Source: Frankiales bacterium
GTDB lineage: Bacteria; Actinomycetota; Actinomycetes; Mycobacteriales; SCTD01
Assembly (NCBI GenBank): GCA_025464695.1
Contig: JAODNQ010000281.1
Coordinates: forward strand, 1 to 16,692
DNA length: 16,692 nucleotides
Reading direction: 5' to 3'
Positions within the stretch are counted from its first letter, which is position 1. Every line of letters starts with the position of its first letter. Positions 15,087 through 16,692 of the stretch are shown piece after piece. A program made the translations under genes and the position numbers. The notes beneath the pieces were generated by a model. It did no database searches, had not been told where the DNA came from, and worked only from the letters and a program-made list of their open reading frames with translations.

Positions 15087-15836
15087 CTAGTCCTCCGGGG
15101 GAGCGAGCCGCCGCAGCTGCGGGTCCTGCCGGTAGAACCGGCGCAGCACGTCGTACAGGGCGGGCTCGTGCGCGACGAGGTCGTGGGGCTGCTCGAAGAA
15201 CACCTCGGTGGCGACCGCGAAGAACTCGCCGGGGTTCGTCGCGCCGTACCAGCGCAGCGGCGGGCGGGGGTACCCGGCGACGAGGTCGTCGTAGACCTCG
15301 GTGCACACGCGCACCCACTCCTCGCGCAGGTCCTTCTGCAGCACCGGCGTCCCGTCGACGACGCCGTCCAGCATGTCCAGCTTGTGGGCGAACTCGTGCA
15401 GCACGACGTTGTACCCGGGCTCCGCGCGGTGCGCCCCCGCGAGCGCCTGGTCCCAGGCCAGCACCACCGGGCCCCGGCCGCCCTGCGCCAGCCCGACGAC
15501 GGCCAGCCGGTCGGCGCTGACCGTCCCCGCCGACGGCCCCGGGCGCTCCCCGGACGTGTGCAGCGTGGTCGGGTGCACCACGATGCTGCTCACCCCGCGG
15601 TAGTGGTCGAGGCTCAGTCCCAGCACGAGCAGCGCGGCCTGGGCGGCGATGACGACGCGCACGGTGTCGTCCAGGGCGAACCCGTTCGCGGCCTCCCAGC
15701 GCTTGGACGACAGCAGGAGGTCGGCGTCGTGCAGCAGCCGCGCCTGCTCGTCGACGTCGAGGGACGGCCAGACGGCGAGGTGCTGCGCCACGAGGGCCGG
15801 GCCGTCGTCGGGCAGGCCGGGACGACGGAACCTCAC
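15087..15836 (-). CDS. mtfA: MtfA-like M90-family zinc metallopeptidase
   Basis: About 249 residues, soluble, close to the 265-residue E. coli MtfA, a zinc peptidase that binds the glucose repressor Mlc. Zinc-site motif HEFAH (H147, E148, H151) is followed downstream by [17 protein letters not shown] (201-217), which supplies the third ligand Glu (E204 or E211). The N-terminal part [46 protein letters not shown], the mid-region [25 protein letters not shown] (66-90), and the C-terminal RRFYRQDPQ also fit the family. The frame is open far upstream, so the start is uncertain. I chose GTG at 15836-15834, the nearest start codon that gives a normal length, but it lacks a strong Shine-Dalgarno. 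A 9-bp hairpin sits 22 nt upstream of it. It lies upstream of the chemoreceptor on the same strand, 118 nt apart. Its substrate in actinomycetes is unknown. Confidence 0.85.
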   Translation of the reverse strand: MRFRRPGLPDDGPALVAQHLAVWPSLDVDEQARLLHDADLLLSSKRWEAANGFALDDTVRVVIAAQAALLVLGLSLDHYRGVSSIVVHPTTLHTSGERPGPSAGTVSADRLAVVGLAQGGRGPVVLAWDQALAGAHRAEPGYNVVLHEFAHKLDMLDGVVDGTPVLQKDLREEWVRVCTEVYDDLVAGYPRPPLRWYGATNPGEFFAVATEVFFEQPHDLVAHEPALYDVLRRFYRQDPQLRRLAPPED

Positions 15837-15857
15837 CGGCGGACCGGTCGCGACAGG

Positions 15858-15904
15858 GACCGCTCCGGGTCGGGAGCGGTCGGCGGGGGCACGGCACGAG
15901 GGTA
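15858..15904 (-). promoter_or_regulatory. Leader hairpin and possible promoter of the M90 peptidase gene
   Basis: GACCGCTCC (15858-15866) and its exact complement GGAGCGGTC (15873-15881) form a 9-bp stem with a 6-nt loop, read on the minus strand in the region just before the peptidase start. Upstream of it TACCCT (complement of 15899-15904) could be a -10 hexamer, without a good -35. If that promoter is used, the hairpin is in the 5' leader and could affect translation or early termination. Confidence 0.4.
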
Positions 15905-15930
15905 GGGCGAGGGGCTGGGCCTCCGTTCCC

Positions 15931-15959
15931 GTGACGCACGTCACGTGCGGGCCTACAGT
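15931..15959 (+). promoter_or_regulatory. Leaderless-type promoter overlapped by a CRP-like palindrome
   Basis: GTGACG (15931-15936) as -35, a 17-nt spacer and TACAGT (15954-15959) as -10 place a transcript start at about the A of the ATG at 15966, which has no Shine-Dalgarno: the usual leaderless layout. The -35 is part of a perfect palindrome GTGACG-CA-CGTCAC (15931-15944), which contains the CRP/GlxR core GTGA-N6-TCAC. A second, overlapping palindrome GCACGT-C-ACGTGC spans 15936-15948. Confidence 0.6.
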
Positions 15960-15965
15960 CGGTGC

Positions 15966-16268
15966 ATGACCAGCGACGCAGCTGCGGGACGCACCACGGC
16001 CCCTGTCGTGGACGTGGTCGTGCAGGTCGCCCGGCGCGGGCCTGCGCGACAGCGCCAGCTGGCCGAGCTCGCGGCGTGCCCGCCCAGCACCTCGGTGGAG
16101 GTCCGCTGGCCGGCGGTGTCGTGGAAGGACTCGCTCCTGTTCACCGCCGCCCTGCTCGCCGGTGCCCACTGCCCCGAGTTCGGCCCCGAGGACCAGCAGA
16201 GCTGCTTCGAGCAGTACGCCCGGGCCCTCGCTCCCTCCGGCGCGGCCTGGGACTGGGTCTGCGTCTGA
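15966..16268 (+). CDS. Hypothetical 100-residue protein (leaderless)
   Basis: A small soluble protein of 100 residues that I do not recognise. It begins with a polar segment (MTSDAAAGRTTAP), then a beta-like VVDVVVQVA, a basic stretch (ARRGPARQRQLAELAACPPSTS), VEVRWPAVSWKDSLLFTAALLAGAHCP (46-71) and a C-terminal helix DQQSCFEQYARALAPSGAAWDWVCV. There are four cysteines (C38, C70, C80, C99) but no CxxC pair and no membrane helix. The ATG at 15966 has a TACAGT -10 six nt upstream and no ribosome-binding site, consistent with a leaderless mRNA. An earlier in-frame GTG (15945) would lie inside the operator. It is divergent from the M90 peptidase gene and separated by a shared 129-bp region. Coding is supported mainly by its promoter and by the uninterrupted, GC-biased frame. 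Confidence 0.6.
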   Translation: MTSDAAAGRTTAPVVDVVVQVARRGPARQRQLAELAACPPSTSVEVRWPAVSWKDSLLFTAALLAGAHCPEFGPEDQQSCFEQYARALAPSGAAWDWVCV

Positions 16269-16374
16269 ACCCCGGCGCTGGTGCCCGTTCCGGCAGTACG
16301 AGGTCGCCCGCGGGAGGGCCAGGCGCCCTAGGGTGATCGACAGCGGTACCCCGCTACGGCGTCGTGGAGGCTCC

Positions 16375-16692
16375 ATGTCCGACCCCCTGCACCCAGTGGT
16401 CCACCCTCAGCGCGTCCCCTCCGCGGACGACCGGGACGCGGCGGCCGACGCGCGGGACTCGGCGGCCGACCGGCGGGACGCCGCTGCCGACCGGCGCGAC
16501 GTGAGGGCTGACGACCGCGAGAGCGTCGTCGCCGACCGGGAGATCGACGTCGAGGCCCTCGTCGTCACGTCGCAGCTGCGGGACCTGCGCGCCGAGCGGC
16601 GGGACCGCAGCGCGGAGCGCCGCGACGCCGTCGCCCGCGACCGGGTCCTCCCGCGGCAGGCCGAGGCGCGGGCCGCGGCGGCCGACCGGGCG
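16375..16692 (+). CDS. Heptad-repeat ADxRDxA protein (C-terminus beyond window edge)
   Basis: The first 106 residues of a gene that runs off the window. After a short N-terminus (MSDPLHPVVHPQRVPS) the protein repeats a 7-residue unit of the form A-D-x-R-D-x-A: ADDRDAA, ADARDSA, ADRRDAA, ADRRDVR, ADDRESV (17-51). A broken VADRE unit and a spacer (EALVVTSQLRDL) follow, then AERRDRS and AERRDAV (73-86). Such alternating acidic/basic heptads predict a long, salt-bridged helix or coiled coil. Similar low-complexity segments occur at the N-termini of actinomycete signalling proteins, but the C-terminal domain is not visible, so the function is unknown. The ATG is preceded by GGAGG four nt upstream; TAGGGT at 16329-16334 could be its -10. 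Confidence 0.75.
   Translation, partial: MSDPLHPVVHPQRVPSADDRDAAADARDSAADRRDAAADRRDVRADDRESVVADREIDVEALVVTSQLRDLRAERRDRSAERRDAVARDRVLPRQAEARAAAADRA

Overview
The window is chromosomal DNA from a very GC-rich Actinomycetota bacterium. The signs are almost exclusively G/C third codon positions, GTG and TTG starts, GTGA and TGATG stop/start overlaps, at least two apparently leaderless genes, and families typical of actinomycetes: a GAF-LuxR regulator, an SCP2/acyl-CoA dehydrogenase pair, a thiolase-like protein type 1 and a MerR/desaturase divergon. A methyl-accepting chemotaxis protein and an Ala-Asp-x-Arg-Asp heptad protein would fit a motile lineage such as Geodermatophilales or Kineosporiales, but genus and family cannot be fixed from this sequence. 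No mobile element, CRISPR array, tRNA or rRNA was seen.

Layout. 1-1018 (-): GAF/LuxR-type regulator, C-terminus cut by the window edge. 1256-2967 (+): TetR regulator translationally coupled to bioF (8-amino-7-oxononanoate synthase). 3038-3415 (-): small multidrug resistance (SMR) transporter, convergent with bioF and followed by a three-copy repeat that contains copies of its own 3' end. 3641-5378 (+): SCP2-domain protein and a divergent acyl-CoA dehydrogenase-family flavoprotein, closed by a perfect 14-bp hairpin. 5538-6713 (+): membrane-anchored HtrA-like serine protease with a PDZ domain. 6775-11020 (+): tightly coupled lipid-metabolism cluster made of an acyl-CoA dehydrogenase with an in-frame amber codon, a RibD-C/dihydrofolate-reductase-fold reductase and a 773-residue thiolase-like/crotonase fusion. 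11017-12979: MerR regulator (-) divergent from a membrane fatty acid desaturase (+). 13022-14968 (-): methyl-accepting chemotaxis protein. 15087-15836 (-): MtfA-like M90 zinc peptidase. 15966-16268 (+): unrecognised 100-residue protein with a leaderless-type promoter over a CRP-like palindrome. 16375-end (+): start of a charged heptad-repeat protein.

The common theme is acyl-CoA and fatty acid handling: two acyl-CoA dehydrogenase-family proteins, a sterol-carrier domain, a thiolase-like/enoyl-CoA hydratase fusion, a desaturase with its probable regulator, and biotin synthesis, which supplies the cofactor of acyl-CoA carboxylases. The least ordinary parts are the thiolase-like/crotonase fusion next to a RibD-like reductase, the amber codon at a normally Lys position in the second acyl-CoA dehydrogenase, the loss of the usual catalytic Glu motif in the first, the SMR 3'-end repeat, and the leaderless/operator architecture of the MerR-desaturase and 15966 promoters. 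Nothing here is clearly a new defence or mobile system. All functions are assigned from motifs read by eye; no database search was run.
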